From Armatimonadota bacterium (lineage in GTDB: Bacteria > Armatimonadota > Fimbriimonadia > Fimbriimonadales > Fimbriimonadaceae): a stretch of DNA of 64,000 bases. The stretch covers positions 209,740 through 273,739 of the forward strand of contig JAFDWX010000003.1 in the NCBI GenBank assembly GCA_018268255.1, read 5' to 3'. This document shows positions 31,591 through 40,803 of this stretch, one piece after another; position 1 is the stretch's first letter; each line of letters starts with the position of its first letter. Both the position numbers and the translations under genes were made by a program. Below the pieces are notes generated by a model. That model was not told where the DNA came from. It made no database searches and saw only the letters and a program-made list of their open reading frames with translations.

Positions 31591-34500
31591 TTAGGTTGCG
31601 AGTTGCTGGTCCAGGAGCCATACCAGATCGAGGGCACCCGAGTGGTTAGGGTTGCACTGTAACAGCGTCAGCAGTTGTGCTCGGGCTGGTTCGATTTTGG
31701 CTTGGAGCACGAGAACCTGAGCTGTCATGAACTCACCTCGCTCACGTTGACGTTCCTGTGGATCCTCTGCGAAAGTCAGCATTGTAGGTAGCGATGTAGC
31801 AAAGTAGTCAATTGTTGCCGAAGACCGGATCAATTGATTCGCGTGGTTTTCCAGTGCATGGAGCAACTTCGTGGCTTGATCCGTACATCCTAGTCGGCGC
31901 AGCGCGCAGATGCTGAAGTAGGTCATCTCCGAGTACTCGTTCTGACTCATCTCTTGGAAGTCGCCGACAAAGCTCGCTGCCTTGTTCCACCAGTAGGTAG
32001 CTCCATCGTGGTCTCCGAGAGCCTCGTGAACATCGCCCAGCACAAGCCAGACATCACTTGCATTCGCTAACAAGTGGCGCTTCTCTCCAAGAGAATCAGG
32101 CGGGTCCAATGCGGGAACCAACCGCTCGTGAGCAACGTCCGGGCAGCTAGAGGCCAAAGCTAGCCACGCATGTCGGAGGCAACCCCGTGTCCACTCGCGG
32201 AGCGCTAACCCCTCTCCACCTTCCCAAGGATGAAATCGTCTGGATTGGAGATATTCCAGAGCTTCATCCGGCCGGTCAAGTGAGACGAGCAGCGAGGCGT
32301 ACTCGACTGATAAATCATCTCGAGCTCTGACTGCCTCCTTGTTGTCGATGAGTTCACGGAGCCTGTCACCAGGCAGAACGCCAATCCTCTTCCGAAGTTG
32401 ATCGATCTCGGTGAGAAGACGACCGTCCAAAGGACCTGATCGCCGAGCTTGCTCGAAAGCCTCCATTGCGGCCACTGGATCGTTGCCATGATTGAAATAG
32501 GCCAGCCCGAGGTTGCGGTACGCCATGGTAAGGTCTTGATTGATTTCAATAGCCGCTTCCCAAGCGTGAATTGCGTCTTGATGCCTTCCTTTGGAATACA
32601 ACAGATTTCCAAGGAATAAGTTTGCGTTGGAATCACGTGGTTCATGCTGCACAGCCCAACTCAACAGAATCATTTCCTCCAACCGAGAAGGGAAGCAATA
32701 GTCTGCGGAAGCTACCCGTGCTGCCGCCAAGCACCGCTCAATGTCAGTGGAGTTTTGCGATACGTAGGCTCGAACATAGTGCACGATTGGTATGGTTCCG
32801 TCGCAAGCGGTGAGGTCTGAGTTATCCAGCATCTCATGTACCCACGCTGTCTGCCCGGTTCGGATAATGTTGAAGGCTCGCTCCAAAATCTCCTGATTAG
32901 TTGAGGTCACCGGTTTCCCAGCAAGCAGGTTCAGCAAAGGATCAAATGGATCGACACTAAGCCCGGAGAGGGCTGCCGATTGGGTTCCCTTAGGATCGCC
33001 CCTTTGTCGCAGCACTAGGGCAAGTAGAGCCCAAGCCCACGGGTTGGCCGGTTCGCGATCCATGGACCGACGCAAATGATGTTCGGCCGCCACCCAGGAA
33101 TGTGTTCTGCAGGCCAATTCGCCAAGAGCAAGTTCCGAAGCTGCCTGCCAGGCAAAATTCCAAGATGCTTTTCCGAAGGACTCTTCGGCTCGCTCAAAGT
33201 CGCCAAGGTACACCAGCGTGCGGCCCAGATTGTAGAACGACTCGCTATCCATCGGGTTCGAATTGCGCAAAGTACTCCGCTGGATGGCTCGCTCGAATTT
33301 CTGTTGAGCATGGGAGAACTCCCCACGACCTAAATGCCATAACCCCATGGCATTGTTGCATCGTATGTCGTCAGGGTCACGTCGGAGCGCTTCTAACCAG
33401 TAGGCTTCGGGATTGCGCGTCGCGTGGCGATATTGCTTCAGGTGTACTCCCGTCAGATAGAGTTCTTCCTGGTTGGGAATGTCCTCCGGTAATGGGGGTT
33501 CGGTCGCCGGCTGGATGGGGCTGGCTGGCTCAATGTCTCCTACTCTGAATTCTGCAAGCACCTTGCCATCTGGATCATTGATTTTGACTCTGGCTGGCAA
33601 TTTGACCGAGAGTGCTTCCGAGAAAGGCATCCCGGGAGTGATTTCTCCCAACTCCAAGAGTTTCTCCTCGCAGCTGGAGGTTATTCTTACGGTCAACCTT
33701 TCGAATCGCTGAGTTGTGGAAATCGCCACTCTCTCTTCATTGACAGTCATCGCAAGGAGAGCATTTGCATAACTTGGAACCCCGGTTCCTCGAATAGGAA
33801 ACCAATATTGACTGAATGACCGAGTTTCCCAAGGTGCCAAGAACGAAAAGTCTGGTTGGTTGTCCGTAAACACACCTGCCATCAGCTCGATATACGGCCC
33901 ATCAGAGTCGGTAAGGTGACGGTCCCATGCGTAGCCGAACTCCTGGTTGCCCCAGGTCCATTGCTTCTTGCCGGGAGCGATCCGAAGATCGGCGACATGG
34001 ACGATGCCCGCAGAGGCAAAATGGTCGTACCCTCCGAAATAGTCAAATTTTGAACCCACAGCCATGTACGATGTTGGCACCGGGATGTTGGCGTACCAGC
34101 TCAGGTCATTGGCGGCGTAATGGGGCCCACATCCGCCTTGGTTGGCTGGAACGTAGTTCTTGGGTATCTCCTCCGCAGGTACACCAGTGCAAGCGCGAGT
34201 TCCGTAGTCGATGCCGTAATACTTGCCTTCACAGTTAGGAAACGAGCTTGTTGCTCGCTTGGCGTGGTCGGCCACCTGTCGGACATCGGGTGGAAAGAAT
34301 GACTGGTAGCCCTCGTGGACGCGGACTGCCACATTGGCCCACCACAAGAACGTGCGTATCTCTGGAGTTGAGTTCAGCAACTTGACTTTGAGCTCGACCA
34401 GGCTACTCCCAGGACGGAGGCAGACTCCGTGGATTGCCCGCATACGACTCATGACATCCAACGTGCCCATCCACACTGTGGCTGAGCCATCGTCATCCAG

Positions 34501-34926
34501 GTCAACCTCGACGGATGTAGGCATAAAAGTCGTGGGTCGATGGTGCTGGGGCCAGTTAAGTTCGATTCCGCCTGAAATCCAAGGTCCGGTCAAGCCAACG
34601 AGTGCAGGCTTGATAACACTTTGGCGGTAAATGAAATCATAGCCATTCGTCTTGTCGCGCGCTCCGTGAATGCGGCCTCCGATTTCAGGAAGCACCATGA
34701 TTTCGACAAATTCATTTTCAAGGTAGATTGCATCCCATTCTCGATCTACTGGGACGTCGGAGACCCGATCGATTGTGGGCAGAGGATAGACCATGCCGGT
34801 ACTCCCCTGATAGACTCTCCTATCAAGGAACATCGGATATCGATTTGGACTATCCGGCGGATAAGTGGGTATGAGTACTCGTTCACGGCGGACTGAAACC
34901 GAATGTTCTTTTTTGCCTGATCCCAC
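31591..34926 (-). CDS. DUF5107-domain protein with C-terminal TPR repeats
   Basis: This 1111-aa protein has the DUF5107 domain in its first third: MFLDRRVYQGSTGMVYPLP, VLPEIGGRIHGARDKTNGYDFIYRQ, GLTGPWISGGIELNWPQHH, and LWWANVAVRVHEGYQSFFPPDV. From about residue 490 it carries TPRs (NAMGLWHLGRGEFSHAQQKFERAI, FYNLGRTLVYLGDFERAEESF, AYRNLGLAYFNHGNDPVAAMEAFEQAR). DUF5107 proteins look like galactose-mutarotase-type beta-sandwich glycan-active proteins and are common in carbohydrate-degrading bacteria, but I know of no firm reaction. No signal peptide is seen, so it may be cytoplasmic. It is divergent from the kinase gene. Confidence 0.8.
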   Translation of the reverse strand: MGSGKKEHSVSVRRERVLIPTYPPDSPNRYPMFLDRRVYQGSTGMVYPLPTIDRVSDVPVDREWDAIYLENEFVEIMVLPEIGGRIHGARDKTNGYDFIYRQSVIKPALVGLTGPWISGGIELNWPQHHRPTTFMPTSVEVDLDDDGSATVWMGTLDVMSRMRAIHGVCLRPGSSLVELKVKLLNSTPEIRTFLWWANVAVRVHEGYQSFFPPDVRQVADHAKRATSSFPNCEGKYYGIDYGTRACTGVPAEEIPKNYVPANQGGCGPHYAANDLSWYANIPVPTSYMAVGSKFDYFGGYDHFASAGIVHVADLRIAPGKKQWTWGNQEFGYAWDRHLTDSDGPYIELMAGVFTDNQPDFSFLAPWETRSFSQYWFPIRGTGVPSYANALLAMTVNEERVAISTTQRFERLTVRITSSCEEKLLELGEITPGMPFSEALSVKLPARVKINDPDGKVLAEFRVGDIEPASPIQPATEPPLPEDIPNQEELYLTGVHLKQYRHATRNPEAYWLEALRRDPDDIRCNNAMGLWHLGRGEFSHAQQKFERAIQRSTLRNSNPMDSESFYNLGRTLVYLGDFERAEESFGKASWNFAWQAASELALGELACRTHSWVAAEHHLRRSMDREPANPWAWALLALVLRQRGDPKGTQSAALSGLSVDPFDPLLNLLAGKPVTSTNQEILERAFNIIRTGQTAWVHEMLDNSDLTACDGTIPIVHYVRAYVSQNSTDIERCLAAARVASADYCFPSRLEEMILLSWAVQHEPRDSNANLFLGNLLYSKGRHQDAIHAWEAAIEINQDLTMAYRNLGLAYFNHGNDPVAAMEAFEQARRSGPLDGRLLTEIDQLRKRIGVLPGDRLRELIDNKEAVRARDDLSVEYASLLVSLDRPDEALEYLQSRRFHPWEGGEGLALREWTRGCLRHAWLALASSCPDVAHERLVPALDPPDSLGEKRHLLANASDVWLVLGDVHEALGDHDGATYWWNKAASFVGDFQEMSQNEYSEMTYFSICALRRLGCTDQATKLLHALENHANQLIRSSATIDYFATSLPTMLTFAEDPQERQRERGEFMTAQVLVLQAKIEPARAQLLTLLQCNPNHSGALDLVWLLDQQLAT

Positions 34927-35039
34927 AGTTTTCTACCCTTTGGCTTTTGGCCCCAAATACAACTTTACTTCGTCCGTCCCTGGTGAACCACCTATCGGCA
35001 CCTCTCAGGCGATTTGAGACGTTTGTAAAGGAAATCCAG

Positions 35040-35873
35040 ATGGAGCAAATCTTCGATCCCACCAGCATTGAGTTGGCGCACAAAATCTTGCTTCGGCACG
35101 GCCTGTCTACCGAGCAGGTAGAGCCAGCTCCGATCCAAGGGGTGGCAAACCAAACCTGGCTTTGCGGAGACTGGGTGGTGCGGGTCAGCAAAGATCCCGA
35201 GTACCTTTCTGATCTGAGGACCGAATCTGCTGCTGTGCCAGCTGCGGTGGAACATGGAGTGGCAACTCCCAAGCCGCTGGTTATCGACCTAGTGGGAGAC
35301 GACCAATTTCCCCCATTCTCCATTTGGGAGCGGTGTATGGGTCAACCCCTATCTCGGGTCGAGGAATTGCAGGATCCTGAGCGCTTTTTTGGCAACTTGG
35401 GCACTGAGCTCTCAAAGATCCACCGAATACGGTCTATTGCTGATCCAGACCGGTATTTGGACGAAGCTTGGTTTCTCAACTACGCCGCAATCCGAGCCAG
35501 TGCTTTGGGCACACAACTTCAAGAGCCCGTAGAGCGCGCCATCGAATTGGTTGGGAATTACGCGGATGCTTTTGTCCATCAAGATCTTCATGCGGACAAC
35601 ATCTTGGTGACTCAAAGTGGGGTTCCAGTGATTTTGGATTGGGGCGACGCCGGATTCGGAGACCCAGCTGCCGATTTTCGATTTGTGCCCGCTCAGTTCC
35701 TTGGCGACGCTCTAGCCCGCTATGAAGAACCAGATCCCGGCTTTCGTTACCGAGTTGCTCTCCACATCCTGGACCAGCATTTTTACTGCCAAGTGAACGC
35801 CCGAAGCTATGGCCGCTACGGGGATTCTTCCTGGGAGGAAATCGTCAGACTCTTCGAGTTTCTTCTTCCATAG
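35040..35873 (+). CDS. Aminoglycoside phosphotransferase-fold kinase
   Basis: I start at MEQIFDPTSIELAHKIL (35040), because AAGGAA lies six bases upstream and the family begins here; the open frame reaches back to 34947. The 277-aa protein is an APH/choline-kinase-like fold: ANQTWLCGDWVVRVSK with the ATP-binding lysine, PFSIWERCMGQPL, HQDLHADNILV (catalytic loop) and VILDWGDAGFGDPAADF (metal-binding DxG region). Substrate is not predictable: sugars, antibiotics and small alcohols are all known. It is separated from the next gene by about 110 bp. Confidence 0.85.
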   Translation: MEQIFDPTSIELAHKILLRHGLSTEQVEPAPIQGVANQTWLCGDWVVRVSKDPEYLSDLRTESAAVPAAVEHGVATPKPLVIDLVGDDQFPPFSIWERCMGQPLSRVEELQDPERFFGNLGTELSKIHRIRSIADPDRYLDEAWFLNYAAIRASALGTQLQEPVERAIELVGNYADAFVHQDLHADNILVTQSGVPVILDWGDAGFGDPAADFRFVPAQFLGDALARYEEPDPGFRYRVALHILDQHFYCQVNARSYGRYGDSSWEEIVRLFEFLLP

Positions 35874-35981
35874 CTTCGGGCACAAGTCGACCTGCGAATA
35901 AGATGCGTAAGAGCCAGCTTTGTTGGCAAAGGCATCAGGAGTTCGCACTGGTCGTTCGCACTCGTCGTGAGGATCGGTAAA

Positions 35982-37502
35982 ATGCCAAGCCTGATGCACG
36001 CACTCCTTCCGTTCCTCCTTATGGCAGCCTATCAGCCACAAGGGCAGCCTGGCCAGCGTCCACCTCGGACTGGCGCTCCCGAATCGACAGATCAGGCGGC
36101 GCCCAAACCGGCTTTGCCCGTGATCGACAAGACATCCCAGCACACCGTGAATCTGCCATCGGGTCCGGTCAAGTACACAGCGTGGGCCGAGCAGATTCCG
36201 CTCGGACCGGATGGCGGACCAGTGGAGTGCAACATGTTCGACGTTGCGTACATCAAGGATGGAGCTGACGCGAACACTCGACCCATCACATTTGCCTTCA
36301 ATGGAGGACCCGGTAGCGCGACCATTTGGCTGCATATGGGAGGTCTCGGGCCCAAGCGGGCGCCCATGAACGATGACGGGTCGCTGCCCGCTCCTCCTTA
36401 TCGCGCGGTCGAAAACTTGGAATCGTGGCTGGATTTCACCGATCTGGTGTTGATCGATGCGCCTGCGACCGGATTTAGCAGATTGACCAACCCGAGCTTT
36501 GGACCAAAGTACTTTGGGGTTCGGCAAGACATCAATGCCTTCACAAATTTCGTGCGAACATGGCTATCCAAACACCATCGTTGGAATTCACCGCTGTTCG
36601 TGGCCGGAGAAAGCTATGGTGGAATTCGCGGGTCCGGCCTCAGCCAGAGCTTGTTCCGCTCCGGGATCGCCATCAACGGCTTCATCAGCATCTCGGGCAC
36701 AAGCAACTTCATGACTCTGGACGGGATGCGCGGAAACGACACGACGTACATCGGTTTTCTGCCCTCGATGGCTGCTTGTGCCTGGTATCACCACAAACTA
36801 AATGCTCGATTCAAGACTGTCGAAGGACTCGTGAAGGAGGTTCAGGAGTGGATCGACAAGGAGTACGCGCCTGCCCTTCAACGGGGAGATAGTCTGAGCG
36901 ATGCTGAAAAGGACAGAATTGCAGGCAAGTTGTCGGAGTACCTCGGCCTAAGCAAGAGCTACTGTCTTGGCTCAAACCTTAAGGTCACTGAGTTTCAGTA
37001 TTTCCGGGAATTGCTGAGGGATCAGCGCCTGACCATCGGTCGCTATGATGGCCGTCTCACCGGAAAGGAAGAATTTGCCGTGGGGGGAGGTTCAGCAGGG
37101 GATCCCAGTGACTCAGCCACGACCGCGCCGTTCACCACTGCACTCAACGATTACTTTGACAAGGACTTGGATGTCAATCCGGGGATCCCGTATCTGAACT
37201 TTGGACCGGTTGGGCCTTGGGAAGAACCAGATGGTTCTTATGCGGAAACCGCCTCGGACCTTCGTGCCGTGCTTTCACGAAATCCCCACTTCAAGGTGCT
37301 GTATTGCTGTGGGTATTACGACCTCGCCTGTCCGTTCAACGCGACGATCTACACCGTGAACCACATGGGGCTCGACAAGGAATCTCGCGCAAGGGTTTCG
37401 TTCGAGTACTACCCAGCGGGTCACATGATGTATATCGAAAAATCGTCGCGAATCAAGTTGCACGATGACGTCAAAAGGTTCGTTGCAGATTGTTTGAAAT
37501 AA
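35982..37502 (+). CDS. Secreted S10-family serine carboxypeptidase-like protein
   Basis: The protein starts with a signal peptide (MPSLMHALLPFLLMAAYQ); GAGG nine bases upstream supports this ATG over the GTG at 35967. The S10 features are all present: FAFNGGPGSATIWLHMGGLGPKR (oxyanion hole), VAGESYGGIRG (nucleophile S211), a CCGYYDLACPF segment with the acid residue, and YPAGHMMYI with the histidine. S10 enzymes cleave C-terminal residues at acid pH. It is 506 aa, typical length, and stands alone. Confidence 0.92.
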   Translation: MPSLMHALLPFLLMAAYQPQGQPGQRPPRTGAPESTDQAAPKPALPVIDKTSQHTVNLPSGPVKYTAWAEQIPLGPDGGPVECNMFDVAYIKDGADANTRPITFAFNGGPGSATIWLHMGGLGPKRAPMNDDGSLPAPPYRAVENLESWLDFTDLVLIDAPATGFSRLTNPSFGPKYFGVRQDINAFTNFVRTWLSKHHRWNSPLFVAGESYGGIRGSGLSQSLFRSGIAINGFISISGTSNFMTLDGMRGNDTTYIGFLPSMAACAWYHHKLNARFKTVEGLVKEVQEWIDKEYAPALQRGDSLSDAEKDRIAGKLSEYLGLSKSYCLGSNLKVTEFQYFRELLRDQRLTIGRYDGRLTGKEEFAVGGGSAGDPSDSATTAPFTTALNDYFDKDLDVNPGIPYLNFGPVGPWEEPDGSYAETASDLRAVLSRNPHFKVLYCCGYYDLACPFNATIYTVNHMGLDKESRARVSFEYYPAGHMMYIEKSSRIKLHDDVKRFVADCLK

Positions 37503-37507
37503 AAAGC

Positions 37508-37528
37508 GGGGCGAATTGAGCTCGCCCC
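37508..37528. other. GC-rich inverted repeat after the S10 gene
   Basis: GGGGCGA (37508-37514) pairs perfectly with TCGCCCC (37522-37528), five bases after the S10 stop codon. A T-run appears only on the minus-strand side (AAAAAG precedes it on the plus strand), so it would be best as a leftward terminator, but no minus-strand gene reaches it. It may still stabilise the 3' end of the S10 mRNA. Confidence 0.45.
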
Positions 37529-37708
37529 AAAGATCCGATCGTCAGAACACCCTCTGCCGGAAGATCCGGTCTGGGTGTTGATTCTCTCTCGCAGGTGCCG
37601 GTACTGGCCCTACCTAGGATATGAGACGACCAGATCGACGGGTTACCCGTAAATTTATCGCAAATTTTTGGCGACCTTTTGTGCAAATCGTGGAGTCCGT
37701 AATCCTGT

Positions 37709-39496
37709 ATGTCGACTCCAGCGCAGTCGGTGCCGATCAAAATTCGGCTATTTGGTCCATTTCATCTTGAAGGCGGATACGCACCCATCAAATTGAGCTC
37801 GGCCAAAATCCTGCTGGCTCTGCTGTGTTCAAACCCCGGACATATTTGGCCCAGAGAGCATCTGGCTCAATCGTTATGGCCTCACAAGGAGAACGGCTCG
37901 CGGGATCACCTCCGTACCATCATTTCACTCCTCAAAAAGTCCCTCGGTGATGCTGTTGAGTGGGGCAACGGAAGAAACGCCGTAGAATTCCGCCCGATCA
38001 AGATCGAGGTGGATTTGTGGCAGGCTCAGGAGCTCGTGCGCAATCTCTCCACCGCCTTGGACACCGGGGAAGAGCAGCAATATCTTTGCAGTCTAGTCGA
38101 GCTCATTCAAGATCCCTTAATGGCTGACCAGCCGGACTTCCTTACGAATGAGCGCGCCTTTTGGAAAACGAAGCTTCTGGATTCGTTGTTTAGCTTGGCG
38201 GAGTTGTTTGAAGCACAAGGTGACCACAGCAGTGCGGTCGGCTATCTGGAACGCGCGTTGCTCACCAGCCCCTACAACGAAAAAGTATGGTTCGCTCTCG
38301 TTCGCCAGTACAGTTCCACGGGGCGACATGTTGAAATCTGCAGCCGGTTTTATGTGGCACGGCGCGATCTCCAGAAGTCGGAAGGTAGCGACTTCAGTCC
38401 TTCGCTCAAAAGGTACGTTCAAGAGACAAGGAGATCGGGCGCGCACTCCAGCAATCTTTCGGTGAGCCAAGAAGAAATGGTTTGCCGAACCGTGGGACGG
38501 ATGATTGAACACTCTCCGGACCAAGCAGCGGAGTTTTTTGGATCGGAGGAGTTTCGCCTCGAAGTCTTTCGCGTGCCCCAAGTTGCCGCAAGTTTGCTCG
38601 AGAAAGTGATTGGCGCAACGTCCGGCACCAAACCTGCACGGATGCGCTGTGCTGTATTCGCGATGATGGCAAACACGCTGATTGGCAGAGCAGAGCGCCT
38701 CCTTTCGCTCGGTGACGAAGTCCTTGCATTGGATTCGGACCATGCCCGTTTGCGTGCTGCTGCGACGATGGTTGCCAACGCCCACGTTTTTCGAGGCGAA
38801 TGGGAAGAATCGCTTCGAGCCAACGACATCGCCCTAGAACATGCGATCGCGCTCGGAAACATGCCGGGAATCGACGTGGCCATGGCCCAGCGAGCCATTT
38901 TCGAATGGGAAATCGAAGGGAACCATGACGCCATTCAAACTCTCATCGAAATCGAGGTGCGGCTTTCGCGGTACGACGAGCACAATGCTCGGGCTGGTCG
39001 CACAACGATCAGCTTCGCGGTCGGCATGTACTATCTGGGTGAAGGGAATTTCACAGAAGCTCGCCTTTGGCTCTCACGATCCGAACGCTTAGCGCGCCAA
39101 TCGGGGCATACCAGTGCGCTGGTACAGGTGCTTGTCCCACTTGGTGTGACGAAATTACTGATGGGGGAAGGCGAAGGAGCCATCGATCAGATTTCAAAGG
39201 GCTTGGCCGAAACTTACAGACTCCAATCAGATCGTCTGGTCCTTCTAGCCATTGACGTTGTTGCGAGCGGGCTCAAAACTATGGGCAAGCCCTCTCATGC
39301 CAAATTTCTCCTGACTCAGACGATAAAGTTTAGGAAGCAAAAGGACATTCTTCTCGCCCCAACACACCAAGAGCTGTTCAACAAGTGTCTTTCTGGACTT
39401 GAATCTGCCTCCGATCTTTCGATCCCCGAACCAAAATCTTGTCGAGATTTAGTCACGATCACCATGGATGCGATCCGATCTTTAATGGCCATTTGA
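37709..39496 (+). CDS. SARP/BTAD-type transcriptional activator
   Basis: The 595-aa protein begins with an OmpR-like winged helix (about 10-105: KIRLFGPFHLEGGYAPIKLSSAKILLALLCSNPGHIWPREHLAQSLWP, HLRTIISLLKKSLG), followed by a bacterial transcriptional activation domain (about 110-245: VDLWQAQELVRNLSTAL, LLDSLFSLAELFEAQGDHSSAVGYLERALLTSPYNEKVWFALVRQYSSTG) and a long helical TPR-like tail. SARPs bind direct repeats near promoters. An octamer direct repeat lies before the HAF-repeat gene downstream (39601-39628). Effector unknown. Confidence 0.85.
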   Translation: MSTPAQSVPIKIRLFGPFHLEGGYAPIKLSSAKILLALLCSNPGHIWPREHLAQSLWPHKENGSRDHLRTIISLLKKSLGDAVEWGNGRNAVEFRPIKIEVDLWQAQELVRNLSTALDTGEEQQYLCSLVELIQDPLMADQPDFLTNERAFWKTKLLDSLFSLAELFEAQGDHSSAVGYLERALLTSPYNEKVWFALVRQYSSTGRHVEICSRFYVARRDLQKSEGSDFSPSLKRYVQETRRSGAHSSNLSVSQEEMVCRTVGRMIEHSPDQAAEFFGSEEFRLEVFRVPQVAASLLEKVIGATSGTKPARMRCAVFAMMANTLIGRAERLLSLGDEVLALDSDHARLRAAATMVANAHVFRGEWEESLRANDIALEHAIALGNMPGIDVAMAQRAIFEWEIEGNHDAIQTLIEIEVRLSRYDEHNARAGRTTISFAVGMYYLGEGNFTEARLWLSRSERLARQSGHTSALVQVLVPLGVTKLLMGEGEGAIDQISKGLAETYRLQSDRLVLLAIDVVASGLKTMGKPSHAKFLLTQTIKFRKQKDILLAPTHQELFNKCLSGLESASDLSIPEPKSCRDLVTITMDAIRSLMAI

Positions 39497-39580
39497 CCGG
39501 CCGTGCGACATTTCAGCCTGGCAAATGTACGAGATATTGTCGCAAGTGCTACACAAATTCGCGATTTATGTTCTTTCAGT

Positions 39581-39638
39581 GATAGAATTCTCGAATATTT
39601 TGCACGTTAGTCGCAAAATCTGCACGTTTTTGGAGGGG
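39581..39638 (+). promoter_or_regulatory. -10 element, octamer direct repeat and SD before the HAF gene
   Basis: GATAGAAT (39581-39588) is a plausible -10. Downstream TGCACGTT occurs twice, at 39601-39608 and 39621-39628, exactly 20 bp apart (about two helical turns, same face). The second copy is adjacent to the SD GGAGGGG (39632-39638). The repeat would suit a dimeric regulator, possibly the SARP encoded upstream, but it lies inside the leader rather than at -35. Confidence 0.4.
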
Positions 39639-39642
39639 AAAT

Positions 39643-40803
39643 ATGGTCAAGCATCTTTGTGTTCTCGCCGTTGTACTTGGAGTGCCCGTCGTATCGCGTG
39701 CGCAATCTTCCTTTGTCAAGGTCGGTGGTGGTCCATCTATATTCGCAAGTCGGGTTTTCGCTGGCTCTGCGGATGGCTCAACTGCCGCATGCGTCAGCTA
39801 CAGTAGCCAGGCTACTTTCGGATCGGTCTGGACTCAGGCGAACGGCACCACAACTCTGGGGCTGCTGTCTGGAACCACCTATTCGGAACCTCATGGGGTT
39901 TCGGCCAACGGATCCGCAATTACGGGAACAGCACTGACGACGGGGGGTGACTATCGAGCATTCCGTTGGACATCATCTGGCGGAATCCAGTCTCTGGCCG
40001 CTTTGGCTGGCGACACCAAAACATATGGGCAAGCCATTTCGGGCGATGGCTCTGTGGTGGTTGGGTCCAGCGCATCGTTTGGAGCTCGAGCAGTGCGATG
40101 GTTATCAAACGGTACTGCACAAAACCTAGGATTTGTCTCGGGAGGAAATTTCAGCGCAGCCAATGGCGTCTCGGGTGATGGCAGTGTTGTTGTGGGAGAA
40201 AGTGGAAACTCTTCGTTCTTCCATGCATTCCGATGGACTTCTGGTGCAGGAATGCAGGACCTTGGAACCCTTCCCGGTGGCACGCTTTCTAGGGCATTCG
40301 GGATTTCCGCTGACGGTTCAACCATTTTTGGAGGCTCAAATTCGCCGGTCGGGAATGATCGAGGATTTCGGTGGACTGCGTCTGGTGGAATGGAGAACAT
40401 TGGCCTTTTAGCCGATGGATTAGGATGCCAGATTTACGGATCGTCGCAGGATGGAAACGCCTTGGTAGGCACATGCTATACCACCTCCGGCCAGAGAGCA
40501 TTCTTGTGGCAACAAGGCATCGGTATGCGTCCACTGAATTCTGTGCTCATCGAAGCTGGACTGGGATCAGAAATGGCAGGCATTAACCTTGTGGATGCTC
40601 GCAGTGTTTCGGTAGTGGGCGGCAAGATGTATATCACATGCAATGGCTCCAACAACTCGGGCCAAGCGCAGGCATTTCTGGCTACGGTCGCTGTCCCCGA
40701 ACCCACGTCCGTGATTGGTTTTGCGGTTTTGGTCAGTGGAGCCAGCTTGCGGCGAAGGAAGTCAGAGGCCCCAAATCGAGGGAACTTAAACTCGCGCCAT
40801 TGA
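39643..40803 (+). CDS. HAF-repeat PEP-CTERM secreted protein
   Basis: After a signal peptide (MVKHLCVLAVVLGVPVVSRAQ) the 386-aa protein is made of repeated blocks of HAF type, for example RAFRWTSSGGIQSLAALAGD, HAFRWTSGAGMQDLGTLPGG and GFRWTASGGMENIGLLADG, each followed by an A(F/N)G(I/V)S.DGS..G segment (ISADGSTIFGG, VSGDGSVVVGE). It ends with VPEPTSV, a hydrophobic stretch and RRRK, then a tail of about 14 residues that goes beyond the usual end. Such proteins are exported and probably anchored. It overlaps the convergent GH28 gene by 18 bp. Confidence 0.85.
   Translation: MVKHLCVLAVVLGVPVVSRAQSSFVKVGGGPSIFASRVFAGSADGSTAACVSYSSQATFGSVWTQANGTTTLGLLSGTTYSEPHGVSANGSAITGTALTTGGDYRAFRWTSSGGIQSLAALAGDTKTYGQAISGDGSVVVGSSASFGARAVRWLSNGTAQNLGFVSGGNFSAANGVSGDGSVVVGESGNSSFFHAFRWTSGAGMQDLGTLPGGTLSRAFGISADGSTIFGGSNSPVGNDRGFRWTASGGMENIGLLADGLGCQIYGSSQDGNALVGTCYTTSGQRAFLWQQGIGMRPLNSVLIEAGLGSEMAGINLVDARSVSVVGGKMYITCNGSNNSGQAQAFLATVAVPEPTSVIGFAVLVSGASLRRRKSEAPNRGNLNSRH

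Noticed and set aside
37503-37530. Rightward Rho-independent terminator after the S10 gene
   Set aside because: The stem is good but no T-run follows on the plus strand; listed only as an inverted repeat.
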